From: Theobroma cacao
Taxonomy: Eukaryota; Streptophyta; Magnoliopsida; Malvales; Malvaceae
NCBI RefSeq assembly: GCF_000208745.1
Contig: NC_030858.1
Location: forward strand, 29,977,234-30,041,233
DNA length: 64,000 nt
Reading direction: 5' to 3'
Below the pieces are notes generated by a model. It made no database searches and was not told the origin of the DNA. It saw nothing but the letters and a program-made list of their open reading frames with translations. The translations under genes were made by a program, and so were the position numbers. Positions 36,363 through 47,559 of this stretch are shown piece by piece (position 1 is the stretch's first letter; each line of letters begins with the position of its first letter).

Positions 36363-36902
36363 ACACTACCCCCCTTAAAATAAAATTTTGTCCTCAAAAT
36401 TTCACTTATCAACTCAAAGAAAAGGCGGGGTATTATCTTTTATTCGATGCTCAACTTCTCCTGTTATCTCCTTTATAGGGAATCTTAATTCACTAAAAAT
36501 CATTCTTTATTTTAGTTAATCACAATATCAACCCCACATATGTGTATATGCTTTATAATCCCATTTATGCATCCAAGATCTATCTTGATTTAATCATCGC
36601 ATACGATGCAGTATCATAATTCCTCAGAGTCATCCCTTTGTCCTTAATCATCTTTCGTGCCTCTATATTGCTTTGTATCCTTCTTGTATTTCGACATCAA
36701 TTTATTGCTTAAGATTTAAGTTCATTTGAACTTTGTATACCTCAAGTATTTTTGAGTTCTAATTTCCACAATATAGTAAGAAATTCTTACAACCATATTC
36801 CATATGAACTCATTTACTATATTATTCTTGAAACCTTTATTTACACGTCCATCACTTGGTATTTACATCCCCTATCACTATTTTACACCTTCGTCTAACT
36901 TT

Positions 36903-38306
36903 TCACTCACTTTCTCCAGATCGGACTCGTGCTTCATCTTCCGTTACAGCGAAAACTCTTGTTGAAGAACGAGTCAATGGCCTCAAAGGTGGTTGTGCTG
37001 GGGTGTTGCTACCCATTTCAGATCGTACAGTTACCCCCTGCCTCGGGTGTACTCCAGAGGAATCTCTCCTCTGCATATCCGTATGAGTTAGTGGGGATGG
37101 AGCAGCTACTGTAGCCCGTCCTAACTGTGGGCAGTCACTCCTAATGTGGCCCGGCTGGTCACAATGAAAGCATCTTATGCCCCAACACTCCCCAACATGA
37201 TATCTCCCACATTTTTCGCATTTATTTAAACCTCCAAAACTCTTCTCGGAAGTACTACTCATCCCAGACCTGTTAAATCTCGGAGGTCTCTGCTGTAACT
37301 GTGAAAGTGGGGGTCGAGGAGATATCACCGGAACAGAAACAGTACTCTCAGAAGCAAATGTGTCCTTACCTCTTTTGGGCAGTTGACTAGAGGATACATT
37401 CGGGTTTCTCCTCTTTGCAAACTCAGCTCGCATTCTCCGATTTTCATTCGTGAGTTTTTCGGCCCTTAAAGCCATCTGTACAACTTCTTTATGAGGCTCC
37501 CGGCCTGTCACAGTCATCCTCTCTCTGATCTCGTTACGGAGCCCTTCTTCAAAATAACTAGCTTGATCTTGCTCAGACTTCACCAGGTCTGGCACATATG
37601 ACATCAGCTCGTTAAAACGAGCCTCGTACTCTTCTATGGTTAAATTCCCTTGTTGTAAACTTAGGAATTCTCTCTTCTTCTCTTTTTGATGAAAGTAGGT
37701 GTAGTATTGACCGTCGAATTCTTGTAGGAAGTCTATCCAAGTCAACGAAGTAATGGAACGTGATTTTACCGAGCTCCACCATGTACGAGCCCTCTTCTCT
37801 AGTAATCTTGTGGCCACCATTAACTTCATATCATCATCCAATTTCATATCCACAAATGTCTCCGTTACCTGAGTAATCCAATCTTTAGCTGCGGTTGCAT
37901 CCAAATCACCAACAAAAGAAGTGCAACCCAGCTGCCTAGCTTCCTTAAGCTTTTTGGAAATGGAGACATCTGGCACTGGTGGTGGAACAAGAGGTGGTGG
38001 TGGTGGCACTGGAGATACTGCTGGGGGAACAGTATGAGGGACTCGACCAGCTTGAGCTTGGCCCATAATGACATTAAGAAAAGCTGCTAATGCCTGGACT
38101 GCCTCAAGAGACATGGCATGAACACCAGGAGTAGCAGTAGGTGGTGGAGGAGGTGGAGGAATCTCAGTAGGCTCAACAGCAGGTGCTGCTCGAAAAGTAG
38201 GTGCAGCAGACTCCCTTTCCACGGGATCTGGCTGACTAAGTCTAGCACGGCCTCTTCCCCTCCCTACTGACCTATAGAGAGGTGGACGCCCACGTCGAGG
38301 AGGCAT
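36903..38306 (-). CDS. Gag polyprotein, GAG-only element, copy 2
   Basis: The predicted protein is identical, over all 467 residues, to copies 1 and 3. It is bounded by LTR2 and LTR3. With copy 3 it shares CTATCACTATTTTAC in the segment just downstream of its stop, where copy 1 has CTGTCACTATGTTAC. Units 2 and 3 are therefore the closest pair, duplicated last. The primer-binding site is at 38513-38524 and the polypurine tract at 36363-36376. Confidence 0.93.
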   Translation of the reverse strand: MPPRRGRPPLYRSVGRGRGRARLSQPDPVERESAAPTFRAAPAVEPTEIPPPPPPPTATPGVHAMSLEAVQALAAFLNVIMGQAQAGRVPHTVPPAVSPVPPPPPLVPPPVPDVSISKKLKEARQLGCTSFVGDLDATAAKDWITQVTETFVDMKLDDDMKLMVATRLLEKRARTWWSSVKSRSITSLTWIDFLQEFDGQYYTYFHQKEKKREFLSLQQGNLTIEEYEARFNELMSYVPDLVKSEQDQASYFEEGLRNEIRERMTVTGREPHKEVVQMALRAEKLTNENRRMRAEFAKRRNPNVSSSQLPKRGKDTFASESTVSVPVISPRPPLSQLQQRPPRFNRSGMSSTSEKSFGGLNKCEKCGRYHVGECWGIRCFHCDQPGHIRSDCPQLGRATVAAPSPLTHTDMQRRDSSGVHPRQGVTVRSEMGSNTPAQPPLRPLTRSSTRVFAVTEDEARVRSGESE

Positions 38307-38531
38307 GGTACTCTACAATAAGAAATGGAATAGACTTAGATGACTTTAAATTCTATATGCAACTAACTCGATATAACCTAACTTAACTTGACTTACTTAA
38401 CTTAACTTAACTTGGGCCACGCAGTGTCAGTGTGGATTTCTTAAAACAACTTTAAAATCAAAAACTTTGAAATCCAAAGCTTTAAAATCAAAATCTTTGA
38501 TCTTTAAACCATGCTCTGATACCAATCTAAT

Positions 38532-41490
38532 TGTCACGACCCGGAACTCCCATCGGGCCCGTGACAACCGCCGCGACGTCCCGATAAGCACTCATTACCC
38601 CGAATGCCGATCGAAACCCCGCAAGGCTTAGCATCAACTTCCGCATCTCCCCGGTGAGCGACAGTTATTAAATCTCGCATTTCAAGAAATCATAAGTTGT
38701 TTCCAACTCAAAACAATAAAAATATTATTTTCTAGCTCACTGGGGCATTTTCGTCATTTTTTTTTTGAAATTTCGAAATCCGAAAAAATGTAATATGTAA
38801 GTGGAAACACATATTTCATGATTTAAATTAAATTTTGAAGTCTAAAACATTCGTTTAAAGTAAAATTATAGCTATTTGAATATAATAAAAACATTAAATA
38901 AAATATTCTATTTTCTTAAAACACAATATTTTCAAAGTCTTCCTAAAATAACTTTTGTAGCGTAAGAGTAAAATAAATTTATTCATATAGTAATAAAGAT
39001 AATTAAAGTATGAAATTTCGTTTACAGTGACACGTGGGCCCCCAACTAACCAAGAAGGTGTAGAGCTACGAACCCTTACTTCCTATGATGCAACTCCGAG
39101 ATTAATTCTCGTCTTAATCAACTATCAACAAACTGTCCTGAGCCTGAAAAATGGATAGGAAGAGGGGTGAGATTAAATAATCCCAGTGAGTAAACAATTA
39201 CCATCAAAAGCATCTAAAGCCGAGTAGATGGAGACAATATAAAAACGTTATATCTCAATAATGTTCATAACACAAAATTCGTTTCAATCTATACCAAATA
39301 ATTTCTTTTCATCAAAATTTCCCCGACTTATGAATTTTTTTAAACTTGGCCCCTGCCAATATCATTCTCGCGGGTACCTTCGTCAAGGTATCCCACTGAG
39401 ACCGCCAAGGCTGTTCAATGACCCATACCCATAAACATGTTTTCACATCTGACACACAGCCGTTCCTTGGCGTTGGCTGAGTCTCACTCTCACGTGGTGG
39501 CCCGAACGTGAGGTGCACTCAAATCATACCTCAGGAGATACTTCACCCAACATCTCCCCCCGGAGGTAAGTATATAATTGAGTTACCGTGCCCCTCTCAT
39601 AGGCAGTCCACGGAAACCCCCACCACTGCAGTGACCGTTTAATATACCACCAGACCCATAAAAATTCCAGTAGCATAATATGGCGAATAAAATGTAATCC
39701 AGTCTACCGAGACCAATCCAAAATTGTTCATATATTTCATGCCAACCCCAAAAATTTAGCCATCATGCTACCATAGTGTCATAAGCCCCAATTTCAATAA
39801 CATATAAAATCATAAATTTCAACACAGTCTCCATATACTCAATTTTCCCAAAACAATATTTGATTTCAAAACCAGTATAAATCTCATTTTTATTAAAAAA
39901 CATTTTAATTGGAAAACATAATATTTTATAATTTAAATTCACCATTCAATAAAAGCATCAAACAAGTATAATTACTCTAGATATTTAAGACGATAAATTG
40001 TCCACTCACAGTTCTAGGAGTCGATGTACTCCTAATCCCAGTCTTCAAGCACAATTTTGGTACTTTTACCAGTGTAATTTGCTCACCACCTATCCACAAT
40101 GTACAATACATAATTCACCACATCAATGCTTGACCATTATAAAATCAATTCAGGCTCGGTATATATGCATGATATGACATGCAACTTATCCGACTACCGC
40201 TTAAATGCGGTGCTGACCTAATTCGGCCTATTACCCGATTAAATTACTAACGCGTCCAATTTAATCTCAAATTAATTTTTTTCAGTTTCTATACCTCAAT
40301 TGCACCCAAATTGACTTAATGTCCCTCAGTGTGGTGCAAATTATCAGTCCCGATAGCAAATTACGAAAATACCCCTAATGGGTAAAAATTCATATTTTTG
40401 CTCCAAAAATTTCCATTATTTTTCTAGACTCATAATTCATCATTATTCATCATAATTCCTCAAATAAACATCAAGATCATCAGCCAATATTCCCCTAGAA
40501 AATTCAGCCAATAATGGTAATGGAGGAAAATAAATTCTTTTCTTGTTGTTTTGTTCCTAAATATGCTAAACTAACTTAAAACACTAACATAACTTAAAAT
40601 CAAATTAATCTAACAAGTTTCTCTCTCCTAACCCATTTTTCCAGAATTGAATTCATCCTCAAATCACATGATTCAACCATGGAAAATGATGGGAAATGCA
40701 TGGGAAAGGTAAAGCACAAGTCAAAATCAAGAAATTTTACCTTTGGTCACTTGTTTCCTTGAATTTTCACCAATTTTTCCTTGAATTTCTCCCCCTAGGT
40801 TTTTGTTTTTCTTTTCCCCTTTGTTTTCTTGCTATGGCCGGCCATAATGAAGAGAAAATGGTGGTGTGGGCTGATTTTTATAGTTAAATAATATAATAAT
40901 CTAAACTTGCCACATGTCACTACATTATTGGTCCATTTTTTAAATTCTTATCTTTTAAGCTTTAAATCTCCACCACACATTATTCCTTAAAATATCCATA
41001 ACTTAGATAAAATTCTCAAACTTATCCAAAGTCTTGGTGAAGTAATTTTTTATATTTACACTTTTGCCCCCGTAAAAATCAAAAATTACATTTTTGCCCC
41101 AAAAACTGAAAAATTGCCCATAGACATATTTTTTATCCCTTATACTCATATCATTCCCCAATTTGTCAAATGTGATCTAAATTCTCTCAAAATCTCAAAT
41201 TTTGTCCGCAGATGGAAAAATTACAATTTTACCCCTATATAGTGAAAATTTCAATTTGACTCCGAATTGATCCTCGAACTCCTAATTACCATTTTGAGTC
41301 ATCCCTGAACTGTGAAACTCTTAATTTCACCTTAAAATTCCTATTTGAACTAGTTCGAGGCTTAATCGACTTAATGATACCATTAGGGGCAATATCGTCT
41401 TTTAACGATTTCTCGAACTTCCTAAATATACAAACATTCTATCGAGCATGTGAATGACATTATAATTATTTTACAAAGCAGGGTTTGACA
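38532..41490 (-). repeat. LTR3 (inner, mosaic)
   Basis: 2,959 bp. The left part and the sites near 40327-40352 (CTCAGTGTGG, CAGTCCCGATAG) match LTR4. The right end (GTTCGAGGC, AGGGGCAAT, near 41355-41395) matches LTR1 and LTR2. Private changes include CTCCAAAAATTT (about 40405), TTTTTTATATTTAC (about 41048) and GAATGACATT (about 41453). The breakpoint differs from that of LTR2. Confidence 0.92.
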
Positions 41491-42030
41491 ACACTACCCC
41501 CCTTAAAATAAAATTTTGTCCTCAAAATTTCACTTATCAACTCAAAGAAAAGGCGGGGTATTATCTTTTATTCGATGCTCAACTTCTCCTGTTATCTCCT
41601 TTATAGGGAATCTTAATTCACTAAAAATCATTCTTTATTTTAGTTAATCACAATATCAACCCCACATATGTGTATATGCTTTATAATCCCATTTATGCAT
41701 CCAAGATCTATCTTGATTTAATCATCGCATACGATGCAGTATCATAATTCCTCAGAGTCATCCCTTTGTCCTTAATCATCTTTCGTGCCTCTATATTGCT
41801 TTGTATCCTTCTTGTATTTCGACATCAATTTATTGCTTAAGATTTAAGTTCATTTGAACTTTGTATACCTCAAGTATTTTTGAGTTCTAATTTCCACAAT
41901 ATAGTAAGAAATTCTTACAACCATATTCCATATGAACTCATTTACTATATTATTCTTGAAACCTTTATTTACACGTCCATCACTTGGTATTTACATCCCC
42001 TATCACTATTTTACACCTTCGTCTAACTTT

Positions 42031-43434
42031 TCACTCACTTTCTCCAGATCGGACTCGTGCTTCATCTTCCGTTACAGCGAAAACTCTTGTTGAAGAACGA
42101 GTCAATGGCCTCAAAGGTGGTTGTGCTGGGGTGTTGCTACCCATTTCAGATCGTACAGTTACCCCCTGCCTCGGGTGTACTCCAGAGGAATCTCTCCTCT
42201 GCATATCCGTATGAGTTAGTGGGGATGGAGCAGCTACTGTAGCCCGTCCTAACTGTGGGCAGTCACTCCTAATGTGGCCCGGCTGGTCACAATGAAAGCA
42301 TCTTATGCCCCAACACTCCCCAACATGATATCTCCCACATTTTTCGCATTTATTTAAACCTCCAAAACTCTTCTCGGAAGTACTACTCATCCCAGACCTG
42401 TTAAATCTCGGAGGTCTCTGCTGTAACTGTGAAAGTGGGGGTCGAGGAGATATCACCGGAACAGAAACAGTACTCTCAGAAGCAAATGTGTCCTTACCTC
42501 TTTTGGGCAGTTGACTAGAGGATACATTCGGGTTTCTCCTCTTTGCAAACTCAGCTCGCATTCTCCGATTTTCATTCGTGAGTTTTTCGGCCCTTAAAGC
42601 CATCTGTACAACTTCTTTATGAGGCTCCCGGCCTGTCACAGTCATCCTCTCTCTGATCTCGTTACGGAGCCCTTCTTCAAAATAACTAGCTTGATCTTGC
42701 TCAGACTTCACCAGGTCTGGCACATATGACATCAGCTCGTTAAAACGAGCCTCGTACTCTTCTATGGTTAAATTCCCTTGTTGTAAACTTAGGAATTCTC
42801 TCTTCTTCTCTTTTTGATGAAAGTAGGTGTAGTATTGACCGTCGAATTCTTGTAGGAAGTCTATCCAAGTCAACGAAGTAATGGAACGTGATTTTACCGA
42901 GCTCCACCATGTACGAGCCCTCTTCTCTAGTAATCTTGTGGCCACCATTAACTTCATATCATCATCCAATTTCATATCCACAAATGTCTCCGTTACCTGA
43001 GTAATCCAATCTTTAGCTGCGGTTGCATCCAAATCACCAACAAAAGAAGTGCAACCCAGCTGCCTAGCTTCCTTAAGCTTTTTGGAAATGGAGACATCTG
43101 GCACTGGTGGTGGAACAAGAGGTGGTGGTGGTGGCACTGGAGATACTGCTGGGGGAACAGTATGAGGGACTCGACCAGCTTGAGCTTGGCCCATAATGAC
43201 ATTAAGAAAAGCTGCTAATGCCTGGACTGCCTCAAGAGACATGGCATGAACACCAGGAGTAGCAGTAGGTGGTGGAGGAGGTGGAGGAATCTCAGTAGGC
43301 TCAACAGCAGGTGCTGCTCGAAAAGTAGGTGCAGCAGACTCCCTTTCCACGGGATCTGGCTGACTAAGTCTAGCACGGCCTCTTCCCCTCCCTACTGACC
43401 TATAGAGAGGTGGACGCCCACGTCGAGGAGGCAT
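42031..43434 (-). CDS. Gag polyprotein, GAG-only element, copy 3
   Basis: Identical protein to the other two copies. This unit lies next to LTR4, the true 5' LTR of the array, so a transcript from the outermost promoter would meet this gag first. Polyadenylation in LTR3 would then give a normal single-unit RNA, while read-through would give longer RNAs. The leader between gag and the primer-binding site contains tandem AACTTA repeats at 43505-43540, also present in the other units. Confidence 0.93.
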   Translation of the reverse strand: MPPRRGRPPLYRSVGRGRGRARLSQPDPVERESAAPTFRAAPAVEPTEIPPPPPPPTATPGVHAMSLEAVQALAAFLNVIMGQAQAGRVPHTVPPAVSPVPPPPPLVPPPVPDVSISKKLKEARQLGCTSFVGDLDATAAKDWITQVTETFVDMKLDDDMKLMVATRLLEKRARTWWSSVKSRSITSLTWIDFLQEFDGQYYTYFHQKEKKREFLSLQQGNLTIEEYEARFNELMSYVPDLVKSEQDQASYFEEGLRNEIRERMTVTGREPHKEVVQMALRAEKLTNENRRMRAEFAKRRNPNVSSSQLPKRGKDTFASESTVSVPVISPRPPLSQLQQRPPRFNRSGMSSTSEKSFGGLNKCEKCGRYHVGECWGIRCFHCDQPGHIRSDCPQLGRATVAAPSPLTHTDMQRRDSSGVHPRQGVTVRSEMGSNTPAQPPLRPLTRSSTRVFAVTEDEARVRSGESE

Positions 43435-43659
43435 GGTACTCTACAATAAGAAATGGAATAGACTTAGATGACTTTAAATTCTATATGCAACTAACTCGAT
43501 ATAACCTAACTTAACTTGACTTACTTAACTTAACTTAACTTGGGCCACGCAGTGTCAGTGTGGATTTCTTAAAACAACTTTAAAATCAAAAACTTTGAAA
43601 TCCAAAGCTTTAAAATCAAAATCTTTGATCTTTAAACCATGCTCTGATACCAATCTAAT

Positions 43660-46618
43660 TGTCACGACCCGGAACTCCCATCGGGCCCGTGACAACCGCC
43701 GCGACGTCCCGATAAGCACTCATTACCCCGAATGCCGATCGAAACCCCGCAAGGCTTAGCATCAACTTCCGCATCTCCCCGGTGAGCGACAGTTATTAAA
43801 TCTCGCATTTCAAGAAATCATAAGTTGTTTCCAACTCAAAACAATAAAAATATTATTTTCTAGCTCACTGGGGCATTTTCGTCATTTTTTTTTTGAAATT
43901 TCGAAATCCGAAAAAATGTAATATGTAAGTGGAAACACATATTTCATGATTTAAATTAAATTTTGAAGTCTAAAACATTCGTTTAAAGTAAAATTATAGC
44001 TATTTGAATATAATAAAAACATTAAATAAAATATTCTATTTTCTTAAAACACAATATTTTCAAAGTCTTCCTAAAATAACTTTTGTAGCGTAAGAGTAAA
44101 ATAAATTTATTCATATAGTAATAAAGATAATTAAAGTATGAAATTTCGTTTACAGTGACACGTGGGCCCCCAACTAACCAAGAAGGTGTAGAGCTACGAA
44201 CCCTTACTTCCTATGATGCAACTCCGAGATTAATTCTCGTCTTAATCAACTATCAACAAACTGTCCTGAGCCTGAAAAATGGATAGGAAGAGGGGTGAGA
44301 TTAAATAATCCCAGTGAGTAAACAATTACCATCAAAAGCATCTAAAGCCGAGTAGATGGAGACAATATAAAAACGTTATATCTCAATAATGTTCATAACA
44401 CAAAATTCGTTTCAATCTATACCAAATAATTTCTTTTCATCAAAATTTCCCCGACTTATGAATTTTTTTAAACTTGGCCCCTGCCAATATCATTCTCGCG
44501 GGTACCTTCGTCAAGGTATCCCACTGAGACCGCCAAGGCTGTTCAATGACCCATACCCATAAACATGTTTTCACATCTGACACACAGCCGTTCCTTGGCG
44601 TTGGCTGAGTCTCACTCTCACGTGGTGGCCCGAACGTGAGGTGCACTCAAATCATACCTCAGGAGATACTTCACCCAACATCTCCCCCCGGAGGTAAGTA
44701 TATAATTGAGTTACCGTGCCCCTCTCATAGGCAGTCCACGGAAACCCCCACCACTGCAGTGACCGTTTAATATACCACCAGACCCATAAAAATTCCAGTA
44801 GCATAATATGGCGAATAAAATGTAATCCAGTCTACCGAGACCAATCCAAAATTGTTCATATATTTCATGCCAACCCCAAAAATTTAGCCATCATGCTACC
44901 ATAGTGTCATAAGCCCCAATTTCAATAACATATAAAATCATAAATTTCAACACAGTCTCCATATACTCAATTTTCCCAAAACAATATTTGATTTCAAAAC
45001 CAGTATAAATCTCATTTTTATTAAAAAACATTTTAATTGGAAAACATAATATTTTATAATTTAAATTCACCATTCAATAAAAGCATCAAACAAGTATAAT
45101 TACTCTAGATATTTAAGACGATAAATTGTCCACTCACAGTTCTAGGAGTCGATGTACTCCTAATCCCAGTCTTCAAGCACAATTTTTGTACTTTTACCAG
45201 TGTAATTTGCTCACCACCTATCCACAATGTACAATACATAATTCACCACATCAATGCTTGACCATTATAAAATCAATTCAGGCTCGGTATATATGCATGA
45301 TATGACATGCAACTTATCCGACTACCGCTTAAATGCGGTGCTGACCTAATTCGGCCTATTACCCGATTAAATTACTAACGCGTCCAATTTAATCTCAAAT
45401 TAATTTTTTTCAGTTTCTATACCTCAATTGCACCCAAATTGACTTAATGTCCCTCAGTGTGGTGCAAATTATCAGTCCCGATAGCAAATTACGAAAATAC
45501 CCCTAATGGGTAAAAATTCGTATTTTTGCTCCGAAAATTTCCATTATTTTTCTAGACTCATAATTCATCATTATTCATCATAATTCCTCAAATAAACATC
45601 AAGATCATCAGCCAATATTCCCCTAGAAAATTCGGCCAATAATGGTAATGGAGGAAAATAAATTCTTTTCTTGTTGTTTTGTTCCTAAATATGCTAAACT
45701 AACTTAAAACACTAACATAACTTAAAATCAAATTAATCTAACAAGTTTCTCTCTCCTAACCCATTTTTCCAGAATTGAATTCATCCTCAAATCACATGAT
45801 TCAACCATGGAAAATGATGGGAAATGCATGGGAAAGGTAAAGCACAAGTCAAAATCAAGAAATTTTACCTTTGGTCACTTGTTTCCTTGAATTTTCACCA
45901 ATTTTTCCTTGAATTTCTCCCCCTAGGTTTTTGTTTTTCTTTTCCCCTTTGTTTTCTTGCTATGGCCGGCCATAATGAAGAGAAAATGGTGGTGTGGGCT
46001 GATTTTTATAGTTAAATAATATAATAATCTAAACTTGCCACATGTCACTACATTATTGGTCCATTTTTTAAATTCTTATCTTTTAAGCTTTAAATCTCCA
46101 CCACACATTATTCCTTAAAATATCCATAACTTAGATAAAATTCTCAAACTTATCCAAAGTCTTGGTGAAGTAATTTTTGATATTTACACTTTTGCCCCCG
46201 TAAAAATCAAAAATTACATTTTTGCCCCAAAAACTGAAAAATTGCCCATAGACATATTTTTTATCCCTTATACTCATATCATTCCCCAATTTGTCAAATG
46301 TGATCTAAATTCTCTCAAAATCTCAAATTTTGTCCGCAGATGGAAAAATTACAATTTTACCCCTATATAGTGAAAATTTCAATTTGACTCCGAATTGATC
46401 CTCGAACTCCTAATTACCATTTTGAGTCATCCCTGAACTGTGAAACTCTTAATTTCACCTTAAAATTCCTATTTGAACTAGTTCAAGGCTTAATCGACTT
46501 AATGATACCATTAGGGGTAATATCGTCTTTTAACGATTTCTCGAACTTCCTAAATATACAAACATTCTATCGAGCATGTGAATGATATTATAATTATTTT
46601 ACAAAGCAGGGTTTGACA
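43660..46618 (-). repeat. LTR4 (outer, 5' LTR of the array)
   Basis: 2,959 bp. Private states include TTTTTGTAC (about 45184), ATTCGTATTTTT (about 45519), TTCGGCCAATAAT (about 45632), GTTCAAGGC (about 46484) and AGGGGTAAT (about 46514). The right end abuts the second GTTAA target copy. Confidence 0.93.
46003..46010 (-). promoter_or_regulatory. TATA box of the 5' LTR promoter
   Basis: TATAAAAA on the - strand in LTR4, about 600 bp from the outer end of the LTR. The palindrome ATGGCCGGCCAT follows about 40 bp downstream, in the expected 5' UTR. The same pair occurs in every LTR at the 5,128-bp spacing. Promoter activity is inferred. Confidence 0.55.
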
Positions 46619-46623
46619 GTTAA
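46619..46623. repeat. Target-site duplication, right copy
   Basis: GTTAA directly after the CA end of LTR4, identical to 28270-28274. Confidence 0.9.
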
Positions 46624-47006
46624 GGTATAACTAATCAAAACCTACCTTTTCAATTGGTTAAGGTATTACCACTAAAGGGAAATAATAAGAGAAATATAAG
46701 TGTAACTAAAATTCCTCTTAAATGTTAAATAACAAGTTAAGTATAATGTTTGGTAAAGAAGAAAAAAAGCAATGAAAGCTCAATAAGTGGTACAATAAAA
46801 GATTTAAATGCTAAAAGAAGAATACCAAGAGCATTAAATGATTGTAGCTGAATTCTTCTTTTTAATGTTGTGTTTCAGAGTCTTTCAACCTTCATAAATG
46901 TTATGGGAGCTTAAATTTATAGTTGCTGAAGTTTCAGAGGTGGTTAAGGGTGTATTAAATGCGAAAATAATCATTTAACACACTATTTCAAGCTCCAACG
47001 ATCATC

Positions 47007-47327
47007 ATCTATCGATAGTTTTCCCGATCTATCAATAGATTACCTTCAATAATTTTCAAATTCGTGCCCATCTATCGATAGATGTAAGTATCTATCAATA
47101 GACTCAACTCAAGATCATTTTGAAGCATCCTCAAGTGGCTATCTATCTATATCTATCAGTAGATTCAAGTCAGGGTCTTTTTATATTATTCATGATTGAC
47201 TATCAATCAATAGTTGTTGTGTATCTATCAATAGTTGTTCATAATCTTTGATGTCCTGGTGCTAAAGTAACCAACTATTAATAGATTTTTTTCATCTATC
47301 GATAGATGAGTCATCTATCAATAAATT
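47007..47327. repeat. Array of ~10 ATCTATCGATAGAT-type palindromes
   Basis: Copies start at about 47007, 47027, 47070, 47099, 47151, 47192, 47222, 47272, 47293 and 47312. Three keep the full TCTATCGATAG core; most others read TCTATCAATAG. Spacing is irregular, 20-50 bp, and the DNA between copies is not repeated. The array starts about 86 bp upstream of a - strand TATAAAT box (46915-46921), so it occupies the position of an upstream enhancer in the U3 of the host copia-like LTR. Confidence 0.85.
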
Positions 47328-47559
47328 GAAAGTAGTTTTTAAATTTTAAGAGACTTTTTGCTTATTTTCTATTTAAAGTACTTAACTTTTTCATTAAACC
47401 TTTTTTAAAAACCATTTGGACTTGTTTGAACATTTGAAAAACAATTTTGATCACTTATTTGTCAAATCAAAACTCAAAATTAAATGAAATGTTAAATTTA
47501 ACAAGATTGAAACATCTAGTATCCCTAAAGCCCATACCCCGATCAAATTTAGACACACA

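Larger units (their letters stand above)
28275..46618 (-). mobile_element. Tandem array of a GAG-only LTR retrotransposon (TR-GAG type): 4 LTRs, 3 internal domains
   Basis: Order on the + strand: LTR1 28275-31234, internal 31235-33403, LTR2 33404-36362, internal 36363-38531, LTR3 38532-41490, internal 41491-43659, LTR4 43660-46618. The period is 5,128 bp. LTRs begin TGTCACGACCC and end GGGTTTGACA. The whole array is flanked once by GTTAA (28270-28274 and 46619-46623), and the inner junctions have no duplications, so this is one insertion expanded later. The element reads on the - strand: primer-binding sites beside the right LTR of each unit, polypurine tracts beside the left. Each internal domain encodes Gag only; protease, reverse transcriptase, RNase H and integrase are absent. 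Copies are nearly identical, so expansion is recent. Mobility would need enzymes from an autonomous relative. Confidence 0.95.
28040..47500 (-). mobile_element. Older copia-like LTR hosting the GAG-only array (limits approximate)
   Basis: Sequence on both sides of the array joins into one repeat. The left part (28040-28274) holds the AGGTTTAGCC...TTGCCTACGTCC block typical of copia LTR transcribed regions. The right part (46619-47500) continues it. Read on the - strand it has a TATAAAT box (46915-46921) preceded by an array of palindromes (47007-47327). No coding domains are joined to it, so it may be a solo LTR. Outer ends are not defined; the 28275-46618 interval is the later insertion. Confidence 0.45.

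Noticed and set aside
29056..46015. Short open frames repeated in each LTR (for example 29056-29262, 29507-29689, 30440-30631) as genes
   Set aside because: They recur only because the LTR recurs, show no domains, and lie in different strands and frames of regulatory DNA.
28275..46618. The array as an assembly artefact
   Set aside because: Units differ by specific substitutions and small indels, the LTR mosaics follow a recombination logic, and the outer target duplication is intact. A pure misassembly would copy units exactly. It still needs long reads to fix the copy number.
28275..46618. Three independent insertions of the same element side by side
   Set aside because: Inner LTRs are shared between units and no target duplication occurs at inner junctions.
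47007..47327. CRISPR-like array
   Set aside because: Repeats are 12-14 bp palindromes, degenerate and irregularly spaced, in plant DNA inside an LTR; there are no cas genes.
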